Source: Acidobacteriota bacterium (GTDB lineage: Bacteria > Acidobacteriota > Thermoanaerobaculia > Gp7-AA8). From it: a stretch of 64,000 bases of DNA. The notes beneath the pieces were generated by a model. It did not search any database, was not told the DNA's origin, and was given only the letters and a program-made list of their open reading frames with translations. The number at the start of each line of letters is the position of its first letter. The stretch's first letter is position 1. The stretch is taken from the NCBI GenBank assembly GCA_003223645.1, contig QHVT01000006.1, positions 62,001 to 126,000 of the forward strand. Direction: 5' to 3'. Position numbers and translations under genes: made by a program. This document shows, piece after piece, positions 43,257-50,582 of the stretch.

Positions 43257-43281
43257 ATGGAGTACTCAGCCCGCCGCTCCG

Positions 43282-45717
43282 TTACGTTTCGACGTGTAAG
43301 AACATGTAGATCGCCACGAGCGCAAATAAAATGTTCGCGCTCCACGCGCTCAGGAGCGGCGGCAGGTTCCCCACCTCGCCGAATTTCGTGAAGACGGCGA
43401 AGATCATCCAGTAGAAGATGCCGAGGATGAGGGCGATGCCGATGCCGTAGAGGGCGCCGCGTTTGCCCATCCGGAACGCGAACGGCAGGGCGATGAGTGC
43501 CATCACGATACTGATGACCGGCCACGACGTCTTCGCGTAGAGCTTCACCGTCAATTCTTCCGCCGCGTATCCGGAGTTGCGGATGGCGTGGATGTAGCGG
43601 CGCAGTTGCGCGTACGTCATCTGGTCCGGCGGCTTCACGTCGGACGCGAAATCTTCCGGCGTCTCGGGATAAAACAGCGCCAGCGGCGTCGTGATCGGGG
43701 TGAACGTCGAGCGCCCGTCGTCGGTGAAGGAGCGCATCCAGCCGTCCTCGAACGCCCAGGCCGATCCGTTCCAGCGCGCGACTCTCGCGTAGACGCGGCG
43801 CGTCATGCGGAAGTCGGTCGGATGAAGCTCGAAGACCTGCACCTGCGAGAGCTCGCGCTTGTTCCGGTCGTAGGAGAGGAAGTTGATGATGTAGCGGCCC
43901 TTGCCGAGGTACCAGAGCTTTTGCTCCGAGGCCTTCGTGGCGGCGGGTTTCCCTTCGATCCTGTTCTTGATCTCGCCGGCCCGCTCATTTGCGTACGGCA
44001 GGACGAAGTCGAGGATGAGGTAGGCGAAGATGCTCACCACCGCCGCGACCGCGAGGATCGGCAGTGCGATGCGGTAGAGCGACACGCCGTTCGACTTGAT
44101 CGCCGTCACCTCGTTGTTCTTCGAGAGCATGCCGAACGTGACGAGCGTCGCCACGAGCACGGAGATCGGCAGCGTCCAGTTGAGGACGTAGAAGATCTGG
44201 AAGCGGTAGTACGAGAGCAGCGTCTCCAGGCCGATGGCGTGTTTGCGGACGTCGCTGGCGATCTCGTTGTAGTCGACGATGACGAAGAGCGCGATGACGG
44301 AGATGAGGACGAGCGCGAGGATTTTGATGAACTCGCGGAGGATGTAGCGGTCGAGGATGTTCGGGAAGGTGATGTCGAGGCGGCTCAGGAGTCCCGGCCC
44401 TTCGTCGACCGTCGCCGACGACGACGGCTTGCGCGGGCGCAGCTTCGACGCGATCGCGCCCACCATCCGCCGCACGATTCCCCGATCGCGCGACGAGCTG
44501 ATGTCGCGATTCGCGCGGCTGAGGAGGTACATGCCGAGCAGCAGCAGGATGATGTTCGCGCCCCACATGCCGAGCCAGGGCGGAATCTTTCCGGTGACGG
44601 CGAGCTGTTCGCCGTTGTTCAGCGCGACGTAATAGAAAAGGATGATCGCGACACTCAAAGAGAATCCTGAGCTTTTTCCGCCGCGACGATTGGTGATGCC
44701 GAGCGGCAACCCGAGAACGCCGAAGGCGATGCACGCGAACGGGATGGCGAACTTCTTGTGGATCTCGACGCGCGCCATGTTGCGCGTCATGCGGTCTTCG
44801 GCCGTCGCGCTGCGTCCGAGCTCGCGCTCCTGGCGCAGCAGCTCGCCGAGCGTCATCTCCCGCAGCGAGCGCGCGATCTGCGAGATCGCGAAGTCGCCGC
44901 CGCCGGACGGCAGGAGAATGCGCTGCGTCTCGTTGCGCGTGTGGTCGTAGCGGTCGGCCCGGCGCGGGTCCCAGATGTGCGTTTCCGCGCCGTAGAGATT
45001 CATCCAGATGTCTTTCGTCGGCTTGGTGACCGAGAGATTGCCGCTGCGCGCGACGATCACGCGCTGTCCCGAGGCGTGCTGCTGCAGCGCGGCGATGCTC
45101 GCTTTGTCGCTCGCGGGCGCGTTGGCGATCGCGTTCGCGGCCTGCTGCGGCGTCACGATGTCGCGCGACTCGTCGGCGCGGTTGTCGGCGACGAACACGC
45201 CTTTCCACTGGCCGGTGGCCGGATCGACATCGTTCACGTAAATCATGAGGTTTGCGTATTGGTCGTAGAAGATGCGCGGCTTGATCGCTTTCTCGGCCGA
45301 GGACGTCATGATCTCCGCGCGCAGCGCGACGAACTGCTTGTTGCCGCGCGGCATCACGAAGTTGATTAAGTAAAGGTTCAACAGAAAGATCGAGAAGCTG
45401 AAGAGGAACACCGGCCGGTAGATCGTGCGCGTGGAGATGCCGAGCGCGCGCATGGCGACGATCTCCGAGTCGGCGGAGAGGCGGCCGACGGCGATGAGGA
45501 TGCCGAAGAGCAGCGACATCGGCACGGTGAGCACGATGATGTGCGGCATCGAATACAGCAGCAGCTTGCCGACGGCCGACGCGGGAAGCGAACGGCGAAT
45601 GATCATCGCGGCCATGTCGAATAGCCGCTGCATGAGGATGATGGAGGTGTAGAAGATGAACCCGAGAAAGGTCGGGGTCACCATCTCCTTGAAGATGTAG
45701 CGGCTGAGGATGCGCAT
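43282..45717 (-). CDS. Fused LptF-LptG lipopolysaccharide export permease
   Basis: 811 residues, about twice the normal length. Residues 1-400 are one YjgP/YjgQ unit (LSRYIFKEMVTPTFLGFIFYTS, SMPHIIVLTVPMSLLFGIL, FACIAFGVLGLPLGI). A linker (SSRDRGIVRRM to SSATVDEGPG) leads to a second unit from about residue 445 (ILDRYILREFIKILALVLIS, WTLPISVLVATLVTFG, KRGALYGIGIALILGIFYW). The two subunits are heterodimer partners in other bacteria, so fusion gives a fixed 1:1 ratio. Each has a periplasmic beta-jellyroll. It moves LPS to LptC/LptA with the LptB ATPase, not in this window. Confidence 0.92.
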   Translation of the reverse strand: MRILSRYIFKEMVTPTFLGFIFYTSIILMQRLFDMAAMIIRRSLPASAVGKLLLYSMPHIIVLTVPMSLLFGILIAVGRLSADSEIVAMRALGISTRTIYRPVFLFSFSIFLLNLYLINFVMPRGNKQFVALRAEIMTSSAEKAIKPRIFYDQYANLMIYVNDVDPATGQWKGVFVADNRADESRDIVTPQQAANAIANAPASDKASIAALQQHASGQRVIVARSGNLSVTKPTKDIWMNLYGAETHIWDPRRADRYDHTRNETQRILLPSGGGDFAISQIARSLREMTLGELLRQERELGRSATAEDRMTRNMARVEIHKKFAIPFACIAFGVLGLPLGITNRRGGKSSGFSLSVAIILFYYVALNNGEQLAVTGKIPPWLGMWGANIILLLLGMYLLSRANRDISSSRDRGIVRRMVGAIASKLRPRKPSSSATVDEGPGLLSRLDITFPNILDRYILREFIKILALVLISVIALFVIVDYNEIASDVRKHAIGLETLLSYYRFQIFYVLNWTLPISVLVATLVTFGMLSKNNEVTAIKSNGVSLYRIALPILAVAAVVSIFAYLILDFVLPYANERAGEIKNRIEGKPAATKASEQKLWYLGKGRYIINFLSYDRNKRELSQVQVFELHPTDFRMTRRVYARVARWNGSAWAFEDGWMRSFTDDGRSTFTPITTPLALFYPETPEDFASDVKPPDQMTYAQLRRYIHAIRNSGYAAEELTVKLYAKTSWPVISIVMALIALPFAFRMGKRGALYGIGIALILGIFYWMIFAVFTKFGEVGNLPPLLSAWSANILFALVAIYMFLHVET

Positions 45718-45864
45718 CGTCGAGAGGGATTATAGGCAACCGATGCAACCGCATCGGTTGCCGATGAGCGCGGCGAAGCGGCGATTCGCCTTTGGTGATC
45801 GCGTAAGGGATGCTTTTCCGCAGCGTCTGATAAGATGGATTATGTTAATTACGCCATGCTTTAT

Positions 45865-45946
45865 GTGGCGACCGCTGCCCTCAGCGGTCGCGGCGGCGCG
45901 ATAAGCGCCGCTGGCGCCTGTGACCGCTGAGGGCAGCGGTCACCAC
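45865..45946. repeat. Palindrome next to the thioredoxin-like gene
   Basis: Arms GTGGCGACCGCTGCCCTCAG and CTGAGGGCAGCGGTCACCAC with an inner GGCGGCGCGATAAGCGCCGC hairpin. Single copy here. Confidence 0.88.
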
Positions 45947-45948
45947 AA

Positions 45949-46629
45949 CTAGAGCTTCGCGAGCGCCTTCTCGATCTCCTCGTGCAGGTTCGCCGGCGCT
46001 CCGTAGAACACGCGCACGATCTTCCCCTTCGCATCCGCCAGCACCATCGTCGGTACCGCGGGCGGTCCGTCGAAGGCGGCGCGCAGTTCGGCTGATCCGA
46101 CGACGACGCGCGCGGCGGGCTTGAGCCTCTCCACCACCGCGTCGATGTCTTTCTGCGGCGAGTCGACGGCGACGGCGACGACGGTCACGTCCTTCGGGTC
46201 GAGCTTCTTCAGCCAGGTCATCGTGCTGAGACACGGCGGACACCACGTCGCCCAGAATTCGACGAGCACCGGTTTGCCGCGCAACGCGGCGAAGTCGATG
46301 TCCTTCGTGTTCGGAAGGTATCGCTCGATGTCCGCGTGCTTGGTCGTGGTGGACGCGACGGTGCCGCCGCTGAGGCGGATGTCGATCATGCGCGTGAGAT
46401 CGGTTTGGAATTTGCGGCGATTGGCGACGTCATTCCACGGCAGATACTTGCCGGTCGCCGGTCCGCCCCATGCGTAGAAATCCTCCGGCCGCGCGACGAG
46501 CGACTCGTCGACGAAGATGGCCGGGTATTTGTCGACGCCGAAACGGTCGGCGAGCTTCGATGCGCCGAGGTCTTCGACCACGAAGCGCGCGCGTCCTGCG
46601 TAGCGATTGATGACTTCCTGAACCAGCAA
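45949..46629 (-). CDS. Thioredoxin-fold protein (TlpA-like), probably distal part of a selenoprotein
   Basis: From the first possible start (TTG 46629) 226 residues. The frame is the same as the upstream lipoprotein gene, separated only by one TGA and seven codons. The N-terminal part (LLVQEVINRYAGRARFVVED, YPAIFVDESLVARP) looks like a Trx fold lacking its first strand and active site, which are encoded before the TGA. The C-terminal half is a complete TlpA-like domain with active site FWATWCPPCLS and VPTMVLADAKGKIVRV. Best explained as readthrough of UGA as selenocysteine; a separate cistron with a poor TTG start and no ribosome site is the alternative. Confidence 0.72.
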   Translation of the reverse strand: MLVQEVINRYAGRARFVVEDLGASKLADRFGVDKYPAIFVDESLVARPEDFYAWGGPATGKYLPWNDVANRRKFQTDLTRMIDIRLSGGTVASTTTKHADIERYLPNTKDIDFAALRGKPVLVEFWATWCPPCLSTMTWLKKLDPKDVTVVAVAVDSPQKDIDAVVERLKPAARVVVGSAELRAAFDGPPAVPTMVLADAKGKIVRVFYGAPANLHEEIEKALAKL

Positions 46630-46653
46630 ACTTGCCGGATCGGAGAGGCTTCA
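46623..46653 (-). other. In-frame UGA with SECIS-like hairpin
   Basis: TGA at 46653-46651 joins two open stretches of one frame. Beginning 12 bases after it, CCGGCA-AGTT-TGCTGG forms a 6-bp stem with a 4-base loop; the loop is 18 bases from the UGA and has G at its second position. Spacing and loop G fit published bacterial SECIS rules (16-37 bases; G in the first two loop positions). The residue falls exactly where a redox Cys is expected after strand TVTLVRWPYT. Confidence 0.6.
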
Positions 46654-47670
46654 CGTATAGGGCCAGCGGACGAGCGTGACGGTGACCGCCGCGGCCGCGA
46701 CGACGTTCTTCGCGGCGAGCGGCTGCAGGAGTGTCGCGTAGAACGGCACGACGTCGCGCGCGACGAGCACCGGCACGGGCGCCGGTCCTTCTTTCACGTA
46801 CGACTGCAACAGCGCCGGAAGGCTCTCGTCCGGATCCTTCGCCTGCGCCGGCGGCTTCGCGCCTTCGTGCACGAACCCGGGATCGGCTTCCGCCTTTCTG
46901 CGCACGAGCGCGAGCTTCGTTTCGACGAGTGCGAGCGTCGCGCCTTCATCGAGGTTGGCGTTGAGCAGCTCGCGCGCTTCTTTCAATTTCGCGCTCGGCG
47001 AGATTGCACCGCCCGCGCCCGGATTCTTTTCGAAGAGCGCGAGCGTCTCTTTCTCGAGATCGTTCGCCGCGGCGATCATGCGCTGATGATCCGCGCGCGG
47101 CTCGTCGTTGCGTGCCACGCCGTTCGGCAGCGACGCGACGAAGTCGCGGAACTTCAGATTGCCTTCGGCATCGCCGAGGTAATAGAGACCGCCCCACATC
47201 GGATCACTGATCTTTGCGTACGGCGCGCTGGCGAGGTACAGCACGCGCGCGCGATTGGCGGCCTGCTCGATGAGCGCGCGATAGAGCAGCGGACCGTCCG
47301 ACGATTTCTGCTTCGCGTAATACGCGGGACGGCGCGACGCGACGAGATTCTTCAGCGTCGCCAGATCGTCGCCGGCTTTGCGGTAGGCGGCGAAGAAGGC
47401 CAGGTTCTCGATGCCGATGAACGTATCGCGCAGGCGATACAGCCGCAGCATCGGCGACTTCGTGCCGCGAATGCGCGCGAACGAATCCTGGTACCCCTTC
47501 ATCAGGCCGGCGATGTCTTCCGGCAGCGTGGTCTTGTCGATCGCGCGGAGCGCCGTTTCGAGCCGTGCGGTCTCGGCGGTGAGCCGCGCGTCCAAATCGG
47601 CGACCGCGTTTTCGCGCGAATGACAGGTCGTAAGCGCAATCAGTGCGACGAGCGCGAGTGTTCTTCGCAT
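46651..47670 (-). CDS. Helical lipoprotein joined to a thioredoxin strand before UGA
   Basis: 339 residues up to the TGA. Lipobox LTTC with Cys16 (MRRTLALVALIALTTC). Residues 20-310 are almost entirely helical (LDARLTAETARLETALRAID, LVETKLALVRRKAEAD) with no known catalytic motif. The end, AAVTVTLVRWPYT, is a hydrophobic beta strand typical of the first strand of a Trx fold, then TGA. With readthrough to 45949 the product would be 573 residues: lipoprotein domain, UxxS Trx domain and WCPPC Trx domain. Likely an envelope redox protein. Confidence 0.75.
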   Translation of the reverse strand: MRRTLALVALIALTTCHSRENAVADLDARLTAETARLETALRAIDKTTLPEDIAGLMKGYQDSFARIRGTKSPMLRLYRLRDTFIGIENLAFFAAYRKAGDDLATLKNLVASRRPAYYAKQKSSDGPLLYRALIEQAANRARVLYLASAPYAKISDPMWGGLYYLGDAEGNLKFRDFVASLPNGVARNDEPRADHQRMIAAANDLEKETLALFEKNPGAGGAISPSAKLKEARELLNANLDEGATLALVETKLALVRRKAEADPGFVHEGAKPPAQAKDPDESLPALLQSYVKEGPAPVPVLVARDVVPFYATLLQPLAAKNVVAAAAVTVTLVRWPYT

Positions 47671-47720
47671 CGCGTGAGACTACGGCAGTGCGGGGCGCTG
47701 CCGCTATCACGCTTTTTGAC

Positions 47721-47800
47721 TGGATAGGACTAGGACGAATAGGACGGATAGGACTGTAGGACAGGTCCTATTCGTCCTATTCGTCCTATCGTTCCTATCC
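47721..47800. repeat. Palindrome family F containing a stop codon
   Basis: GGATAGGACTAGGACGAATA and the complement TATTCGTCCTATCGTTCCTATCC. The TAG of the homoserine dehydrogenase gene (47795-47797) is inside the right arm. Confidence 0.9.
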
Positions 47801-48700
47801 ACACTCGAGAACATCCGCAAGCAGCGCGGCCGCCGTAGGCATCGAGCCGGCTCCCCTGCCGCTGAGGAACACCTCCCCCACCGCCCTCCCGCGAATGACG
47901 ACGGCGTTCTGTTCGTCGATGACGCGCGCGAACGGATGATCGATGCCGACGCGCCGCGGCTCGACCAGCAGCTCCACTCCTCCCGCCACCCGCCGCGCCT
48001 CGGCGATCAATTTCCCTCGCGTCCCCGACGCGATCCCGCGCACGACTTCGCGGTGCACCGGCGCATCGAACGCGACTTCGGCGAGGATGCGCAGCTTCTG
48101 CGCGGCGTCCTGTCCCGAAAGATCGAGCGACGGATCCGCTTCCGCGAATCCGCGCTCCTGCGCGTGCACGACTGCGTCACTGAACGACACGCCTTGTTCG
48201 ACGCGACTCAACACGTAGTTGCACGTGCCGTTCAGGATGCCGGTGATGCTCTCGATGGTGTCGCCGGCGAGACCGCGGCGCAGCGCGCCGATGACCGGCA
48301 CGCCGCCGCAGACGCTGGCTTCGAATCCGATCGTGACGCCGCGCTCGGCCGCCGCGCGAAACAACTCACGCCCGCACGCGGCGAGGAGCGCCTTGTTCGC
48401 GGTGACGACGTCGCGGCCGCGCGCGATCGCGCGGCGCACGAACGTGCCGGCCGTGTGGACGCCGCCGATCGCTTCGACGACGAGATCGCAGTCGCCGTCG
48501 ATGACTTCGAGCGCGTTCGTGGTCAGGAGCGCACGATCGACGCCGGCGTGCGACTTGTCGAGATCACGCACGAGAATGCGCGTGATCTCGAGGTCGACGC
48601 CGTAGCGCGTCCGGATGCGTTCACGTTCAGCGTTGACGAGCCGCACGAAGCCGCCGCCGACCGTGCCGCATCCGAGGAGCCCGATGCGGATTCGCTTCAT
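47795..48700 (-). CDS. hom: Homoserine dehydrogenase
   Basis: 301 residues: the compact form without the C-terminal ACT domain, so feedback by threonine is not expected. Reduces aspartate semialdehyde to homoserine. NAD(P) site IGLLGCGTVGGGFV at residues 6-19, ATANKALLA-type motif VVTANKALLA, and the catalytic GGVPVIGALRRGLAGD...GILNGTCNYVLS region. Stop lies in a family F palindrome. Start overlaps the metB-like stop as ATGA, making a methionine-branch operon. Confidence 0.93.
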   Translation of the reverse strand: MKRIRIGLLGCGTVGGGFVRLVNAERERIRTRYGVDLEITRILVRDLDKSHAGVDRALLTTNALEVIDGDCDLVVEAIGGVHTAGTFVRRAIARGRDVVTANKALLAACGRELFRAAAERGVTIGFEASVCGGVPVIGALRRGLAGDTIESITGILNGTCNYVLSRVEQGVSFSDAVVHAQERGFAEADPSLDLSGQDAAQKLRILAEVAFDAPVHREVVRGIASGTRGKLIAEARRVAGGVELLVEPRRVGIDHPFARVIDEQNAVVIRGRAVGEVFLSGRGAGSMPTAAALLADVLECG

Positions 48701-49878
48701 GCAACTGCCTCCTCGGAATGCGGAACGCCGGCGGTACGCGCCAGGCCCTGTTCGAGATCGTCGATGAGATCGCGGACGTCTTCGAGTCCGACAGAAAGGC
48801 GGATCAGGCTGTCGCTGATGCCGACGCTGCGGCGGACGTCGGGCTCGACCGACGCGTGCGTCATCGTGGCGGGATGACAGAAGAGACTCTTCACGCTGCC
48901 GAGGCTTTCCGCGAGCGTCCAAAGCTGCAGGCGGCGTGTGAACGCGCGCGTCTCGTCGATGCCAGCGTCGAGCTCGAAGGAGACGATCGCGCCGAAACGC
49001 GTCATCTGCCGGCGCGCGACGGCGTGATTCGGCTGATCGACGAGTCCCGGGTAGTAGACGCGGCGCACGCGGTCGTGCGCGAGGAGATACTTCGCGACTA
49101 ATTCGGCGTTGGAACAGTGGCGCTCGATGCGCAGGCCGAGCGTCTTCACGCCGCGCAGGACCAGGTAGCAGTCCTGCGGTCCGGGAACGGCGCCGACTGC
49201 GTTCTGCAGGAACTTCAACTCTTCGTAAAGACCATCGTCGTTGGTGATCACGGCGCCGCCGATGACGTCGCTGTGGCCGTTGATGTACTTCGTGGTCGAA
49301 TGCACGACGATGTCGGCACCGAGGAGCAGCGGCTGCTGCAGGACAGGAGTGGCAAACGTGTTGTCGACGGCCGTGGTAATTCGGCTCCCACGAGCGATGG
49401 CAGAACATCTGGCGATGTCGGTGACATGCAGCAGCGGATTGGACGGCGTCTCGAGCCAGAGCAGTTTCGTGTTGGGACGGATCGCCGCCTCGACGTTTGC
49501 CGGCGACGTCGTGTCGACGAACGTGAACTCGATGCCAAAGCGCGCGAACACTTTCGTGAAGATGCGCCACGCGCCGCCGTAGAGGTCCTGCGTCGAGACG
49601 ACGTGATCGCCCTGCCGCAGCAGCGACAGCACGGCGTGAATCGCGGCCATGCCGCTGGAGAATGCAAGTCCGTGCCGCGCTCCCTCGAGCCCGGCGAGGT
49701 TTTCCTCGAGCGCGCTGCGCGTCGGATGTCCGGTGCGCGCGTAGCAGAAGCCTTTGTTCACTCCCGGTTCCGTCTGGCGGAACGTTGAGGTCTGGTAGAT
49801 CGGTGTGGTCACGGCGCCGGTCACGGCGTCATCGGGCTGCCCGGCGTGAATCGCACGGGTATCGAATCGATAGGACAT
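48697..49878 (-). CDS. Cystathionine gamma-synthase / homocysteine-forming Cys-Met enzyme
   Basis: 393 residues. PLP-dependent gamma-replacement on an activated homoserine. PLP Lys197 lies in HSTTKYINGHSD; YARTGHPTRSALEENLAGLEG, SSGMAAIHAVLSLL and VETPSNPLL-type (WLETPSNPLLHV) motifs are present. Cystathionine synthesis versus direct sulfhydrylation cannot be separated by sequence alone. Ribosome site GGAGGA lies 6 bases before ATG. A Met-rich leader peptide is encoded 80 bases upstream. Confidence 0.9.
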   Translation of the reverse strand: MSYRFDTRAIHAGQPDDAVTGAVTTPIYQTSTFRQTEPGVNKGFCYARTGHPTRSALEENLAGLEGARHGLAFSSGMAAIHAVLSLLRQGDHVVSTQDLYGGAWRIFTKVFARFGIEFTFVDTTSPANVEAAIRPNTKLLWLETPSNPLLHVTDIARCSAIARGSRITTAVDNTFATPVLQQPLLLGADIVVHSTTKYINGHSDVIGGAVITNDDGLYEELKFLQNAVGAVPGPQDCYLVLRGVKTLGLRIERHCSNAELVAKYLLAHDRVRRVYYPGLVDQPNHAVARRQMTRFGAIVSFELDAGIDETRAFTRRLQLWTLAESLGSVKSLFCHPATMTHASVEPDVRRSVGISDSLIRLSVGLEDVRDLIDDLEQGLARTAGVPHSEEAVA

Positions 49879-49933
49879 TGTTTTCCTCCGCAAGGTTCGG
49901 TGCGTTACGTGGATGCGGGAGAGCGCGGAAGAA

Positions 49934-49982
49934 CCCGGGTCAGCAGACAGGCGTAGAGCTACGCCGTCGCGCCCGGGCGACG
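49934..49982 (-). promoter_or_regulatory. Nested hairpin following the Met-codon leader peptide
   Basis: On the RNA strand CCCGGG (49977-49972) pairs with CCCGGG (49939-49934) and encloses the perfect hairpin GGCGTAG-CT-CTACGCC (49965-49950). The leader peptide stop UAG is in the inner hairpin, the arrangement expected of ribosome-controlled attenuation. No long U-run follows, so control of translation is equally possible. Confidence 0.5.
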
Positions 49983-50030
49983 CATCATCATTCGGCCCAC
50001 GAGGAACAGCGTGTGGTGAACGAGCGTCAT
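49959..50030 (-). CDS. Putative methionine leader peptide
   Basis: A 23-residue open frame starting MTLVHHTLFLVGRMMM and ending RRPGATA. Three consecutive Met codons (49991-49983) lie directly before a nested hairpin upstream of a methionine-biosynthesis gene. Ribosome stalling at the Met codons under methionine starvation would free the downstream mRNA. No clear ribosome site; it begins 15 bases after the preceding gene's stop. Confidence 0.55.
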   Translation of the reverse strand: MTLVHHTLFLVGRMMMRRPGATA

Positions 50031-50044
50031 GTTGGCGGCGGAGG

Positions 50045-50437
50045 TTACGCTCCGCCCTGCGTGCTGTCAAGCACGTACTTTTCGATCTGCTGAATGAACG
50101 CGAGGTGATTCGCGGTCTTGCGGATGTATCCGCGCGCGCTCGACTTCGCGACGAGCGCCTGCAGCTCTTCGTCGCTCTTCGCCGAATGCAGGACGATCGG
50201 GATGTTGCGCAGGAAGTCGAACATCTTCGAGAGCTCGAGCACGTGCTCGCCGCGCAGCGCGGGCATTTCGACGTCGAGCAGCACGAGATCGGGCTTCTCG
50301 CGCTGCACGATGACCGGCAGCTTCAGCGCGGACTCCGACGTGATGACGTCGTAGCCCGCCGCCTCGAGCTGCCGCCTGGCGATGCCAAGCGCTTTGTCGT
50401 CATCGTCGATGACGAGGATCTTCGCTTTTCCCGGCAT
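50045..50437 (-). CDS. Single-domain response regulator (CheY-like)
   Basis: 130 residues from MPGKAKILVIDDDDKAL; longer open frame upstream is a family C palindrome. Acidic pocket DDDD at 11-14, phospho-acceptor Asp in VLLDVEMPAL near residue 57, Ser/Thr in VLHSAKS and Lys in GYIRKTANH. No output domain, so it acts through protein contacts. No kinase gene is adjacent. Confidence 0.88.
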   Translation of the reverse strand: MPGKAKILVIDDDDKALGIARRQLEAAGYDVITSESALKLPVIVQREKPDLVLLDVEMPALRGEHVLELSKMFDFLRNIPIVLHSAKSDEELQALVAKSSARGYIRKTANHLAFIQQIEKYVLDSTQGGA

Positions 50438-50486
50438 GAGCGCCAAGTATAGCCTCCCGGCCTCACCGCCTCTTTCAACGAGGAAT

Positions 50487-50562
50487 CTGTGGAGCGGCGG
50501 CCGCCCTCGGCCGCCGAATTTTCGCGAGAGGTCGGCGGCCGAGGGCGGCCGCCGCTCCACAG
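50487..50562. repeat. Palindrome family C
   Basis: Perfect outer arms CTGTGGAGCGGCGGCCGCCC and GGGCGGCCGCCGCTCCACAG, core AATTTTCGCGAG. Confidence 0.92.
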
Positions 50563-50582
50563 ATGGGGAGGCTTGGCGGCTC

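Noticed and set aside
43985-45754. Long open frame of 589 codons on the minus strand
   Set aside because: Out-of-frame shadow of the lptFG gene; Arg/His/Ala-rich translation typical of GC-rich antiframes.
49879-50044. SAM riboswitch upstream of the metB-like gene
   Set aside because: No SAM-I or SAM-II core sequence could be matched; a leader peptide with Met codons explains the region better.
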